This document shows positions 45,334 to 53,469 of a stretch of 64,000 nt of DNA, in pieces. Position 1 is the stretch's first letter, and each line of letters opens with the position of its first letter. Origin of the DNA: [Empedobacter] haloabium (GTDB lineage Bacteria; Pseudomonadota; Gammaproteobacteria; Burkholderiales; Burkholderiaceae_D); assembly GCA_008011715.2 (NCBI GenBank), contig CP136508.1:620001-684000 (forward strand), in the 5' to 3' direction. Under the pieces are notes generated by a model. That model was not told the DNA's origin and ran no database searches. It was given only the letters and a program-made list of their open reading frames with translations. A program made the translations under genes and the position numbers.

Positions 45334-46356
45334 ATGAACAGCTTGGCGCAAGTGGAATACGGATCGGACCAGTGCGGGCTGGTGTGCGGCTACCTGTTCG
45401 GCCGGGAGGCCCGGCCGCAGCCCATCGGCGCGGCGGCCGCCGCCGCGTGGCTGGACGGGCGCGCGGCGCATCCGGAGGAGTTCGTCTGGCTGCACTTCAA
45501 CCTTGCCAACACCGTCAGCGAGCGCTGGCTGCGCGAGCATGTGGCGCTGGAGGACGAGTTCTACGACTGCCTGCATGCCGGCTCGCGCTCGACCCGCATC
45601 GAGCAGGCCGGCAATACGCTGGTGGCGGTCGTCAACGACGTGCTGCGCGACTTTTCGTTCGAGCCCTCCGATATCGCCAGCCTGGTGCTGTCGGTCGAGC
45701 GCCAGGTCGTCATCAGCGCGCGCCGCAGCCCGCTGCAATCGGTCGAGCGGCTGCGCCAGGCCGTGCTGCGCGGCGAGCCGATGGGCGCTTCGCCGGTGCT
45801 GCTGACGCACCTGCTGCGCGACCAGGCCGACGTGTTGATCCGCATCGTGCGCGACGCCACCGGCCGGGTCGACGGCATCGAGGACAACCTGCTGTCCGGC
45901 CAGTTGAAGTACAAGCGCGCCGACCTGGGCGCGCTGCGGCGCGTGCTGGTGCGCCTGCAACGGCTGCTGGCGCCGGAGCCGGCCGCGCTGTTCCGTCTGT
46001 TGCAGCGGCCGCCCGGCTGGGTGCGCGACACGGACCGGCAGGAGCTGCGCGAGGCCAGCGAGGAGTTCGCGGTGGCGCTGAACGACATCGCGTCGCTGCA
46101 GGAACGCATCAAGCTGCTGCAGGAGGAGATCGCGGCGCTCGTCAACGAGGCCAACAACCGCAGTCTCTACGTGCTGACGATCGTCACGGTGCTGGCGCTG
46201 CCGATCAATATCATCGCCGGCCTCCTGGGCATGAACGTGGGCGGGGTGCCGCTGGCGGGCGATGCCGGCGGCTTCTGGATCATCGCGGGGATCGTGGCCG
46301 TGTTCACGGCCGTGGCGGGCTGGGTGGTGGTGCGCAAGCGGCGGGAGTTGGAATGA
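45334..46356 (+). CDS. CorA/ZntB-family cation transporter
   Basis: The 340-residue protein has a large N-terminal soluble domain, a long coiled stalk (ASEEFAVALNDIASLQERIKLLQEEI) and two C-terminal helices separated by GMNVGGVPL. GMN followed by VGG-type residues is typical of the ZntB branch, for which proton-coupled zinc transport is proposed. A strong GGGGAGGCGAG site precedes ATG 45334. It lies on the plus strand within an otherwise minus-strand housekeeping operon, between corC and ybeY, with element F on its 3' side. Confidence 0.85.
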   Translation: MNSLAQVEYGSDQCGLVCGYLFGREARPQPIGAAAAAAWLDGRAAHPEEFVWLHFNLANTVSERWLREHVALEDEFYDCLHAGSRSTRIEQAGNTLVAVVNDVLRDFSFEPSDIASLVLSVERQVVISARRSPLQSVERLRQAVLRGEPMGASPVLLTHLLRDQADVLIRIVRDATGRVDGIEDNLLSGQLKYKRADLGALRRVLVRLQRLLAPEPAALFRLLQRPPGWVRDTDRQELREASEEFAVALNDIASLQERIKLLQEEIAALVNEANNRSLYVLTIVTVLALPINIIAGLLGMNVGGVPLAGDAGGFWIIAGIVAVFTAVAGWVVVRKRRELE

Positions 46357-46380
46357 GTACCGGCGGCGCTTCTGGGCTTA

Positions 46381-46405
46381 GGGTCTGTCCCTTCGGGACT
46401 GACCC
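46381..46405. repeat. Palindromic element F, left module (GGGTCTGTCCC hairpin)
   Basis: A 25-base near-palindrome matching 24 of 25 bases of the left end of element B at 7008-7032. It begins 25 bases after the CorA/ZntB-like gene and directly abuts the long inverted repeat that follows. Confidence 0.85.
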
Positions 46406-46572
46406 TAATGCCGCTAAGTTAAGGAAAATTATCAGCCAGCCGCAGACGTCTTTCCACCCAAAAGCGGAGAGCTGGGGTCAGACCCGGCGGGTCTGACCCC
46501 GGTTTTGGACCTGGGGTTGAGGGATACGCCTGCGGCCCAGTGAGTCTTACATCCTTAACTTAGCGGCATTAG
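46405..46572. repeat. Palindromic element F, 168-bp segment bounded by 21-bp perfect inverted repeats
   Basis: CTAATGCCGCTAAGTTAAGG and one further A (46405-46425) reappear in perfect inverted form at 46552-46572. The segment between has no coding capacity but holds the element-A-like palindrome at 46474-46500. Terminal inverted repeats around a short non-coding body are typical of MITE-like non-autonomous elements. No target-site duplication was evident. Confidence 0.85.
46474..46500. repeat. Palindromic element F, inner module (GGGGTCAGACCC hairpin)
   Basis: A 12-3-12 palindrome identical to element A (3316-3342) in 26 of 27 bases. Flanking sequence is also related: CACCCAA upstream and a TTTTGG...CCTGGGG stretch downstream resemble the outer stem of A. 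It sits at the centre of the 168-base inverted-repeat segment. Confidence 0.9.
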
Positions 46573-46627
46573 GGGCTGACCCTGAAGTTTGCTGGGGCCG
46601 TCGAAACGCTACTGAACTTCGGGGTCA
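46572..46627 (-). repeat. Palindromic element F, right module (copy of element B core)
   Basis: Read on the minus strand, this 56-base stretch matches 7027-7082 in 44 positions, including the shared blocks CGTTTCGAC and GCAAACTTC. A further GGGGACTGACCCC lies at 46636-46648. With the other modules it fills the 302-base convergent gap 46357-46658 between the CorA/ZntB-like gene and ybeY, which has no gene. Confidence 0.85.
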
Positions 46628-46658
46628 TGGAATGCGGGGACTGACCCCGATCCCGATA

Positions 46659-47129
46659 CTATTTCTCCGCGGCGTAAGGATCGGCATAGCCGAGCCCCTG
46701 CAGGATCTCGGTCTCGATCCCTTCCATCTCGTCCGCCTCGTCGTCCTCTTCGTGGTCATAGCCCTGCGCATGCAGCACGCCATGCACGACCAGGTGCGCC
46801 GTGTGCTCCTCGACCGTCTTGGACTGCTCGGCCGCCTCGCGCTGCAGCACGTCGGTGCAGAGGATGATGTCGGCGCGCGTCGGCTCATCCTCGGCGATCT
46901 CCTCGCCTTCGTTGTAGGCGAACGTCAGTACGTTGGTGGCGTAGTCCTTGCCGCGGTATTCGCGGTTCAGCTCCTGGCCCTCGGCCGCGTCGACGAAGCG
47001 GATCGTCAGTTCGGCCGGGGCGAACAGCGCGGCCTTGACCCATTTGCGCAGGGTGGGGCGGGTGATGGTTTCCTGCAGGCGGGAGTCGGCATACTGCACC
47101 GACAGGGTCAGCTTATTTTTTTCGGACAT
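46659..47129 (-). CDS. ybeY: YbeY endoribonuclease / rRNA maturation factor
   Basis: The 156-residue metalloprotein has the zinc motif [16 protein letters not shown] (HxxxHxxxxxH) and the upstream conserved [19 protein letters not shown]. It takes part in 16S rRNA 3'-end maturation and ribosome quality control. Its start lies inside the 3' end of phoH (17-base overlap), the usual phoH-ybeY coupling. Confidence 0.94.
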   Translation of the reverse strand: MSEKNKLTLSVQYADSRLQETITRPTLRKWVKAALFAPAELTIRFVDAAEGQELNREYRGKDYATNVLTFAYNEGEEIAEDEPTRADIILCTDVLQREAAEQSKTVEEHTAHLVVHGVLHAQGYDHEEDDEADEMEGIETEILQGLGYADPYAAEK

Positions 47130-48171
47130 TACGGGCGGGGCTCTTCACGGGTTTCAGCAAGGGGGCGATATCGGCCGTGCTCTGGTGGGCCGTATCGTAG
47201 GCGTCGACGATGCGCGCGACCAGCGGGTGGCGCACGACGTCTTCGCTGGAGAACTGGGAAAACGCGATGCCGCGCACGTCGCGCAGCACCTGCACGGCGT
47301 CCACCAGGCCGCTCTTCTGGTGCTTGGCCAGGTCGACCTGGGTGACGTCGCCCGTGACGACGGCCTTGCTGCCGAAGCCGATCCGGGTCAGGAACATCTT
47401 CATCTGCTCGACGGTCGTGTTCTGCGCCTCGTCCAGGATGACGAAGGCGTGGTTCAACGTGCGCCCGCGCATATAGGCCAGCGGCGCGATCTCGATGACC
47501 TGCTTCTCGAACATCTTCATCGTGCGATCGAAGCCCAGCAGGTCGTACAGCGCGTCGTACAGCGGGCGCAGGTAGGGATCGACCTTCTGCGCCAGGTCGC
47601 CCGGCAGGAAGCCCAGGCGTTCGCCCGCTTCCACCGCGGGACGCGTCAGGATGATGCGCTTGACGGCGTCGCGCTCGAGCGCGTCGACGGCGCAAGCCAC
47701 GGCCAGGTAGGTCTTGCCGGTACCGGCCGGGCCGATGCCGAAGCTGATGTCGTGCTCCAGGATATTGCGCAGGTAGCGGATCTGGTGCGGCGTGCGGCCG
47801 CGCAGGTCGCTGCGGCGCGTCTTCAGTGCCGGGCTGCTGATCTCGGGATCGTGGAACGGCGGTTCCTCGTCATCGTCGCCGTCGGCAGGGGTGGCCTGGC
47901 TGGTGCGCTGTTCGACCAGGCCCAGCTGCACTTCCTCGACCGGCACGACCTTGTCGGCCACCGCATAGAATTTTTCCAGGATCTGGACGGCGCGCTCGGC
48001 ATTGGTACCGCTGACGATGAACTTTTCGCCACGGCGGAAGATCGTCACATCGAGGGCCGCCGAGATCTGGCGCAGGTTCTCGTCGAGCGGACCGCACAGG
48101 TTGGCCAGCCGCGTGTTGTCGAGCGGTTCGGGTGTGAAATAATGGGGCTGGACTGGCGTTTTCGTTTTCAA
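47113..48171 (-). CDS. ybeZ: PhoH-family ATPase (YbeZ)
   Basis: The 352-residue protein has an N-terminal KH-like RNA-binding region and a PhoH ATPase domain with Walker [33 protein letters not shown] and Walker [12 protein letters not shown]. YbeZ works with YbeY in rRNA metabolism. It overlaps ybeY by 17 bases and lies 23 bases after miaB, so miaB, ybeZ and ybeY are probably cotranscribed. An acidic linker (GDDDEEPP) separates the domains. Confidence 0.94.
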   Translation of the reverse strand: MKTKTPVQPHYFTPEPLDNTRLANLCGPLDENLRQISAALDVTIFRRGEKFIVSGTNAERAVQILEKFYAVADKVVPVEEVQLGLVEQRTSQATPADGDDDEEPPFHDPEISSPALKTRRSDLRGRTPHQIRYLRNILEHDISFGIGPAGTGKTYLAVACAVDALERDAVKRIILTRPAVEAGERLGFLPGDLAQKVDPYLRPLYDALYDLLGFDRTMKMFEKQVIEIAPLAYMRGRTLNHAFVILDEAQNTTVEQMKMFLTRIGFGSKAVVTGDVTQVDLAKHQKSGLVDAVQVLRDVRGIAFSQFSSEDVVRHPLVARIVDAYDTAHQSTADIAPLLKPVKSPARNVRKK

Positions 48172-48194
48172 AGGTGTGGTATATCCCTGATGGG

Positions 48195-49541
48195 TTATGC
48201 AATGGCTGGGCCGGCCAGCTCGCCGCGCAGCGAATAGGCCAGGCTTTCCGTGATGCGGATGTCGACCATCTTGCCATGGAACCGCTCGGGCGCGTCGCCA
48301 CCGTCGAACAGCACCGTACGGGTATTGCCGGCGCGGCCCGTCAGTTCGCTGCCGCCGTTCTTCGACGGGCCCTCGACCAGCACGCGCAGGGTACGGCCCA
48401 CCATGGCTTCGCTGTGGCGGCGCGTGTTGGCGTCCACCAGCGCCTGCAGGCGCTGCAGGCGGGCCAGCTTGACCTCGTGCGGCGTGTCGTCGGCCAGGCT
48501 GGCGGCCGGCGTGCCGGGGCGCTTGCTGAAGATGAAACTGAAGCTGTTGTCGAAGTCGACGTCCTGGATCAGCTTCATCATCGCTTCGAAGTCCTCGTCC
48601 GTCTCGCCCGGGAAGCCGACGATGAAGTCGGAGGCGATCGTGATGTCCGGCCGCACGGCCTTGACCTTGCGGATGATGGACTTGTATTCCAGTGCCGTAT
48701 AGCCGCGCTTCATCGCGCCCAGGATCCGGTCGGAGCCGTGCTGCGCCGGCAGGTACAGGTGGTCCGCCAGCTGTGGAATGCGCGCGTAGCAGTCCACCAG
48801 GCGCTGGGTGAATTCCTTCGGATGGCTGGTGACGAAGCGGATGCGCTCGATGCCGGGAATGGCCGCCACGTATTCGATCAGCAGGGCGAAGTCCGCTTGA
48901 GCGCCGTCCTCCATCTCGCCGCGGAAGGCGTTCACGTTCTGGCCCAGCAGCATCACTTCCTTGACGCCTTGCGCGGCCAGCCCGGCCACTTCCGTCAGCA
49001 CGTCGTCGAAGCGGCGCGACACCTCCTCGCCGCGCGTGTATGGCACCACGCAGTAGCTGCAGTACTTGCTGCAGCCTTCCATGATCGACACGTAGGCGAA
49101 CGCGCCTTCGACGCGGGCCGGTGGCAGGTGGTCGAATTTCTCGATTTCGGGGAAGCTGATGTCGACCTGCGGCTTGCCGCTGTGGCGGCGCAGCTCGATC
49201 ATCTGCGGCAGGCGGTGCAGGGTCTGCGGACCGAACACCATGTCAACGTGCGGCGCACGCTTGACGATGGCATCGCCCTCCTGCGACGCCACGCAGCCGC
49301 CCACGCCGATCAGCAGGTCGGGATTGGCCTGCTTCAGCTTCTTGAACGTGCCCAGGTCGGAAAACACCTTTTCCTGCGCCTTTTCACGCACCGAGCAGGT
49401 GTTGAGGAGGATGACATCCGCGTCTTCCGGGGATTCGGTGCGCACCAGGCCGTCGGTCGCACCCAACAGGTCGGCCATCTTGTCCGAGTCGTACTCGTTC
49501 ATCTGGCAACCGAAGGTCTTGATAAATACTTTTTTCTGCAT
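48195..49541 (-). CDS. miaB: tRNA-2-methylthio-N6-dimethylallyladenosine synthase
   Basis: The 448-residue methylthiotransferase has the N-terminal UPF0004 domain with three cysteines ([32 protein letters not shown]). The radical-SAM cluster [17 protein letters not shown] and a C-terminal TRAM domain follow. It methylthiolates i6A37 of tRNA using two iron-sulfur clusters. It heads the miaB-phoH-ybeY group. Confidence 0.96.
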   Translation of the reverse strand: MQKKVFIKTFGCQMNEYDSDKMADLLGATDGLVRTESPEDADVILLNTCSVREKAQEKVFSDLGTFKKLKQANPDLLIGVGGCVASQEGDAIVKRAPHVDMVFGPQTLHRLPQMIELRRHSGKPQVDISFPEIEKFDHLPPARVEGAFAYVSIMEGCSKYCSYCVVPYTRGEEVSRRFDDVLTEVAGLAAQGVKEVMLLGQNVNAFRGEMEDGAQADFALLIEYVAAIPGIERIRFVTSHPKEFTQRLVDCYARIPQLADHLYLPAQHGSDRILGAMKRGYTALEYKSIIRKVKAVRPDITIASDFIVGFPGETDEDFEAMMKLIQDVDFDNSFSFIFSKRPGTPAASLADDTPHEVKLARLQRLQALVDANTRRHSEAMVGRTLRVLVEGPSKNGGSELTGRAGNTRTVLFDGGDAPERFHGKMVDIRITESLAYSLRGELAGPAIA

Positions 49542-49589
49542 CCACGGAGTTTACCGTAATTCCCACCCCGTGGCTGCATCGGCGCCGCT

Positions 49590-50870
49590 TCAGGCGGTGC
49601 CGCTGCGGCTTTCCGCCACGACCGGTTCCGGCGCCTTGCGCGCGGCAAAGCGGTTGCGGATCCATACCTGCAGCGGGGCCACCAGGCGTTCCTGCACGTA
49701 GACGCACAGCACGATCAGGCCGATCAGGTAGACCCAGAAGAAAGCAACGGAAGGCTCGACGTCGCGGCCGGCCGCGATGATGGACGAGACCCGCCAGTCG
49801 GGGCTGTTGACGATCCCCATGACGACTTTCTCGACCGGCAGGAACATCTGGAACGTCGGGCCGTGCAACAGGAAGATCGGCAGCGACGCCGCGCCCAGGC
49901 GCTCGCCCCAGTAGCGTACGCGCGCGTTCTGCGTGGGCCTCAGGCACACGCACAGCCAGATCACGGCAAGGCTGGCCGGGTAGTACATGCCGTTCTTGAT
50001 CAGGTGCAGGTGAACTTCGTGATACTGCAGCCAGATGCCGAAGACCACGGTGGCCAGCACGACGGCGCCGAGCAGGGCGACCTGCCGCGGCGTGCCCATG
50101 ACCGTGCTGCGCGAATAGTGCACGCACAGCATGATGCCGGCCACGAACAGGGGGAAGCGCACGATCGGATTACGGTGCAGCAGGCCGTCCGTGAACACGT
50201 CCGTCCGGCCCAGCAGGTCCGCCACGGCGCCGGGGATCGCGAACAGCACCGCCAGCACGACCAGGCCCATGATCGGGTTCTTCATCCGGTAGATCTTCGG
50301 CGCGATGACGGGGAACAGCAGGTAATAGCACCCCAGCGCCGACAGCGACCAGGAGGGGTAGTTGAACGACATGTAAAACGGGTTCCAGGCGTTGAGCAGC
50401 AGGATGTTCATCAACAACCCCGCAATGAACTCGCCATGCCCCAGCATGCGCACCGCCGTGCCGGACACCTCGGTTGGCACGGTGACGCCGCCCTTGGTGA
50501 CGAGCATCAGCGAAATCGGTATCAGCGACAACAGCAAGCCGGCGATATGCAGCGGATACAGGCTGGAGAAGCGGGCGATCATGAAGCTGCGCCGGTCCAC
50601 TTTGCGGCCGTTTTTCTGGACCACGTAGGCGTAGGTCAGCAGGAAGCCGGACAGGACGAAGAACACGCTGGTGGCCATGTTGCCCAGGCTGAGCGCGGCC
50701 TTGAACCAGGTATGCTGGATGGACGGGTAGATCTTCAGCGTATGGAACAGCACGATGTACAACGCTGCCAGGAAGCGCAGCCAGTTCAACGCCGAGAAGC
50801 TTTTCTTCCTGGGCGCGGCGGTCTCGCTGCTCGGCAGGCCCGCTCCAGGCTCGATTTTTTCGATTTTCAT
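49590..50870 (-). CDS. Acyltransferase-3 family membrane protein (O-acetyltransferase-like)
   Basis: The 426-residue protein has about ten membrane helices and the family opening LNWLRFLAALYIVLFHTLKIYP with its conserved Arg and His, then SVFFVLSGFLLTYAY and RRSFMIARFSSLYPLH. Such proteins O-acylate exported sugars (LPS, exopolysaccharide, peptidoglycan). The substrate is unknown; the rhamnose and LPS genes in the window make a surface-glycan target plausible. It stands 48 bases upstream of miaB on the same strand but is not part of the usual miaB operon. Confidence 0.85.
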   Translation of the reverse strand: MKIEKIEPGAGLPSSETAAPRKKSFSALNWLRFLAALYIVLFHTLKIYPSIQHTWFKAALSLGNMATSVFFVLSGFLLTYAYVVQKNGRKVDRRSFMIARFSSLYPLHIAGLLLSLIPISLMLVTKGGVTVPTEVSGTAVRMLGHGEFIAGLLMNILLLNAWNPFYMSFNYPSWSLSALGCYYLLFPVIAPKIYRMKNPIMGLVVLAVLFAIPGAVADLLGRTDVFTDGLLHRNPIVRFPLFVAGIMLCVHYSRSTVMGTPRQVALLGAVVLATVVFGIWLQYHEVHLHLIKNGMYYPASLAVIWLCVCLRPTQNARVRYWGERLGAASLPIFLLHGPTFQMFLPVEKVVMGIVNSPDWRVSSIIAAGRDVEPSVAFFWVYLIGLIVLCVYVQERLVAPLQVWIRNRFAARKAPEPVVAESRSGTA

Positions 50871-51026
50871 TGTGCGCTAGGTTCCAGGCAGGATTTCGAC
50901 AGGGGACGAGGGGCACGACGGTGCGCGGCCGGCTCAGCGGGCAGCTCGTCGCCGCGCCAGGCGGCCGGCCCCAACAGGGCTGGGAACGATCGGCTTGCCC
51001 AGGCGCACCAGGATCGCGGCGTGCCG

Positions 51027-51062
51027 CACGGGCGTCGGCACGGGCGTCGGCACTGGCGTCGG
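51027..51062. repeat. Three tandem 12-bp copies
   Basis: CACGGGCGTCGG is repeated at 51027-51038 and 51039-51050, with a one-base variant (CACTGGCGTCGG) at 51051-51062. It lies in the presumed leader of the acyltransferase-3 gene on the minus strand. No function is evident; it could be a slippage-prone array. Confidence 0.85.
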
Positions 51063-51182
51063 AAATGGTCGCATGGGCAATGTATTCGGGCTGCAGCGCA
51101 AGGCACGTGCCGCCTGTGTCGGCGCGACGTTGCGTCGGCACAGGCCTATACGGCACAGGCTGCTTGCCGGGCAAACGTTAAA

Positions 51183-51212
51183 ATTCTAGCACCTCGACAG
51201 GTTAAAAGCCAA
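51183..51212 (-). promoter_or_regulatory. Predicted sigma-70 promoter reading toward the acyltransferase-3 gene
   Basis: On the minus strand TTGGCT (51207-51212) and TAGAAT (51183-51188) are 18 bases apart. If used, the transcript would have an untranslated leader of about 300 bases before 50870, which is long for this genome. Confidence 0.35.
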
Positions 51213-51659
51213 ACAACTTTCTGCACGCGTGGCAAGCGCGCCCGTCAAGGTATCGGGTGCTTTGGCAGCTCGTCCATTAGTCTTGCTCATGCCGGCTGCG
51301 TGGCGCCGCCCGCCGCAGCCATGCTGCCGGCGCGACACTGTGCCCGAAACGCAGCTGTGGTGTAACAATTTCCCAAAAGTTCTTTCGTGCGCCACTTGCG
51401 GATTGCGTGTGGTGAAATAGCATTGTTGTAAGATTTTTTGCGAAAGATTGATTTCGATTAATCATCGCCTTGCATCGCTTGGCTGGAGCGGGCTTGTTTG
51501 GGCATAGAATTTTGCTGTATTTGCAATTTTCATCCCGGAGGTCGCCGGCCCTTGCGCCAGAGGTTTGGCGTAACTCGTTCTGGAACTTATTGGGTAAAAC
51601 CAAGTCTTCCTTAAGTTCGGAGCAGCACCATCAACCAACTATATAGACGAGGATCAATC

Positions 51660-52034
51660 ATGGCACACCACGCTCTCGCTTCCCAAGAAAGCTACAACCC
51701 GAACCATCTGCTGGACATTCTGCTCGGCAAGATGCAACTGAAAAACGATGCGGCTCTGTCGCGCCTGTTGGAGGTGGCACCGCCCGTCATCAGCAAGATT
51801 CGTCACCATCGCCTGCCGGTCGGCGCCTCGCTGCTGATCCGCATGCACGAAGTGACTGGCATGAGCATCCGTGACCTGCGTGACCTGATGGGCGATCGCC
51901 GCACCAAATACCGCCTGTCCGACGCGCAAGGCCGCCCAAAGCCAGAAGACAAGCAGGCTCAGCAAGCACAGCAGGCTCCTGCCCAGCAGGCACAAAAGCC
52001 CGAAGGTGGCACCGGCGGCAACTACGCCCACTGA
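51660..52034 (+). CDS. Orphan helix-turn-helix-like small protein of unknown function
   Basis: The 124-residue protein has a helical, lambda-repressor-like core (residues ~18-80) with NDAALSRLLEVAPPVISKIR looking like a helix-turn-helix and HEVTGMSIRDLRDLMGD as a further helix pair. A low-complexity Gln/Ala tail (KQAQQAQQAPAQQAQK) follows. A good ribosome site (GACGAGGA) and a strong terminator frame it as a single-gene transcript. A DNA-binding role is plausible but the target is unknown. It has no operon partner, and the AT-rich leader upstream suggests strong or regulated expression. Confidence 0.75.
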   Translation: MAHHALASQESYNPNHLLDILLGKMQLKNDAALSRLLEVAPPVISKIRHHRLPVGASLLIRMHEVTGMSIRDLRDLMGDRRTKYRLSDAQGRPKPEDKQAQQAQQAPAQQAQKPEGGTGGNYAH

Positions 52035-52046
52035 TGAGTGCCGAAC

Positions 52047-52066
52047 GGGAGGGGACCACCCCTCCC
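52047..52066 (+). other. GC-rich hairpin after the orphan HTH-like gene
   Basis: GGGAGGGG (52047-52054) pairs perfectly with CCCCTCCC (52059-52066) around a 4-base loop, 13 bases after the stop codon. It has no T-tract and precedes the real terminator, so it may protect the 3' end of the message. Confidence 0.6.
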
Positions 52067-52093
52067 GACCATGCCGGCCGAACTACTCCCGAG

Positions 52094-52123
52094 GCAATCC
52101 CGTTCATGGGCTTGCTTTTTTTT
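52094..52123 (+). terminator. Intrinsic terminator of the orphan HTH-like gene
   Basis: GCAATCCC (52094-52101) pairs with GGGCTTGC (52108-52115) with one mismatch around a 6-base loop, followed directly by eight Ts (52116-52123). Form and position are classical for a Rho-independent terminator. Confidence 0.8.
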
Positions 52124-52146
52124 GCCCGTTATTCCGCCCAGTCCGG

Positions 52147-52992
52147 TCAGGGCAGCAGCACCAGCGCGATTTCCTCGTATTGCACCTCGGTCTCGCGCAG
52201 CAGGTGCAGGCAGGCAGCGTCGTCCAGATGCACCGCCTGCCAGGCCACTTCCGACAGCGGCGGCACCAGCTCGTCCTCCACCTGCGCCAGATCGAGGGCG
52301 TGGGCAATCACGTCCGCCACGTGGATGATCGTGGCCAGGAAACCGGCCCCGGACTGCTCGGGCGCATGGTGGCCGCCGATCGCCAGCCGCATCGTGTCGG
52401 AAAAATTCCAGTGTTCGGCCAGCGCCAGGCCGGCCTCGACATGGTCGATGCCCAGCACGGCCCGCTCGGCCTGCAGCAGTACGCAGTCATGGCGCGCGCG
52501 CCAGGCCAGCACTTTTTCGTAATGCCGGGGGAAGCAGCTGACCAGCACGAGCCGGCCGATATCGTGCAACAGCCCGGCCGTGAACGCATAATCCTGGTTG
52601 AAGCGCAGGTGGCGCGCCAGCACCTTGGCACAGGTGGCGCTGCCGATCGAGTGGCGCCAGAAGGCCTTGTGGTCGAACCCGGCGCACCGGGTTTCGGCAA
52701 AGCAGCCGGTGACGGCGGCCGCCGTGATCAGATTGCGCGTGGTCTGGAAGCCGAGGTAGGTGATCGCCTGCTGGATCGTCGTTACCTTGACCTGCAGGCT
52801 GTACGCGGAGGAATTGGCGAGCCGCAGGGTCTTGGCCGTCAGCGCCTGGTCGTGCGACACTTTTTTGGCCAGTACCGCGATATCGACGTCTTCCTGGTCT
52901 ATGCTGTTGAGCAGTTCCATGACGACCGCCGGCAGCGAGGGCAGATCGCCCAGGCCATCGACGACCTCGTCGTAGGTGAGCGCCGTGTTCAT
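52147..52992 (-). CDS. HDOD-domain signalling protein
   Basis: The 281-residue protein is a single HDOD domain: LGDLPSLPAVVMELLNSI at the start, VLAKKVSHDQALTAKTLRLANSSAY, AITYLGFQTTRNLITAAAV and FTAGLLHDIGRLVL. An HD-like motif is partly kept (HDIG, GGHH). HDOD proteins take part in signal transduction and stress or motility control, mostly without known enzymatic activity. Its start overlaps the upstream small gene (ATGA, 52989-52992), so the two are coupled. Confidence 0.88.
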   Translation of the reverse strand: MNTALTYDEVVDGLGDLPSLPAVVMELLNSIDQEDVDIAVLAKKVSHDQALTAKTLRLANSSAYSLQVKVTTIQQAITYLGFQTTRNLITAAAVTGCFAETRCAGFDHKAFWRHSIGSATCAKVLARHLRFNQDYAFTAGLLHDIGRLVLVSCFPRHYEKVLAWRARHDCVLLQAERAVLGIDHVEAGLALAEHWNFSDTMRLAIGGHHAPEQSGAGFLATIIHVADVIAHALDLAQVEDELVPPLSEVAWQAVHLDDAACLHLLRETEVQYEEIALVLLP

Positions 52993-53327
52993 GATGCGGT
53001 ATCGGCACGATAGTCGTGCACGAGGCGATGCAACGAGGCGCGCGCCGGTCCCGGGTCGCCACCGTCGTCGCTGCCCGGTGGGCGGAACAGGTAATCGACG
53101 CGTTCACGCCGATGTCGCTCCAGCGCCGCCAGCTCGGCCGCGTCGGAGCCGGTCTGCGCGATTGGCAGCACGTCGATGCCGTGACGGGGCATCAGCGCGA
53201 GCAGGGCTTCCGTCAGCACGGTGCCTTCCGGCAGCAACACATGACCATGCATATCGAGCAACTCATCCGACAACGTCATGCCGGGTTGCACCTGTGCCAA
53301 GGGAATAGGGCGGTAGCTGCCTGTCAT
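52989..53327 (-). CDS. Small stand-alone module resembling the N-terminal domain of HD-GYP proteins
   Basis: The 112-residue protein begins MTGSYRPIPLAQVQPGMTLSDELLDMHGHVLLPEGTVLTEALLALMPRHGIDVLPI. This pattern (pGM, then G..LLpeGt.Lt, then L...GI) resembles the DUF3391-like domain found ahead of HD-GYP phosphodiesterase domains, here without the enzyme. A perfect AGGAGG site precedes ATG 53327. It is coupled to the HDOD gene and divergent from the sensor kinase, suggesting a small signalling unit. The longer frame upstream was rejected because it crosses the divergent promoter. Confidence 0.68.
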   Translation of the reverse strand: MTGSYRPIPLAQVQPGMTLSDELLDMHGHVLLPEGTVLTEALLALMPRHGIDVLPIAQTGSDAAELAALERHRRERVDYLFRPPGSDDGGDPGPARASLHRLVHDYRADTAS

Positions 53328-53469
53328 GGTGGCCTCCTGTCCTCGGGATGGTAGCACCAGTTCAGCTCGCGCAGTGCTGCCAACCATGACAGGACGCGTC
53401 CGATGCCGCACGGGTGTTGCCAACGTGCATCTGTTGACATACATTAAGGCACTAATTCAGGAGATGCGG

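Larger units (their letters stand above)
50871..51659. other. 789-bp intergenic region without a recognised gene
   Basis: No open reading frame here has a convincing start, protein character or context. The left half (50871-51180) is GC-rich and contains three 12-base tandem copies at 51027-51062. The right half, from about 51370 to 51659, is clearly more AT-rich and leads to the gene at 51660, so it probably contains that gene's promoter and leader. A minus-strand promoter candidate lies at 51183-51212. Confidence 0.6.

Noticed and set aside
50870..51181. 103-codon plus-strand open frame upstream of the acyltransferase-3 gene
   Set aside because: No ribosome site, low-complexity Ala/Arg/Ser composition, and includes the tandem 12-bp array; not convincing as a gene.
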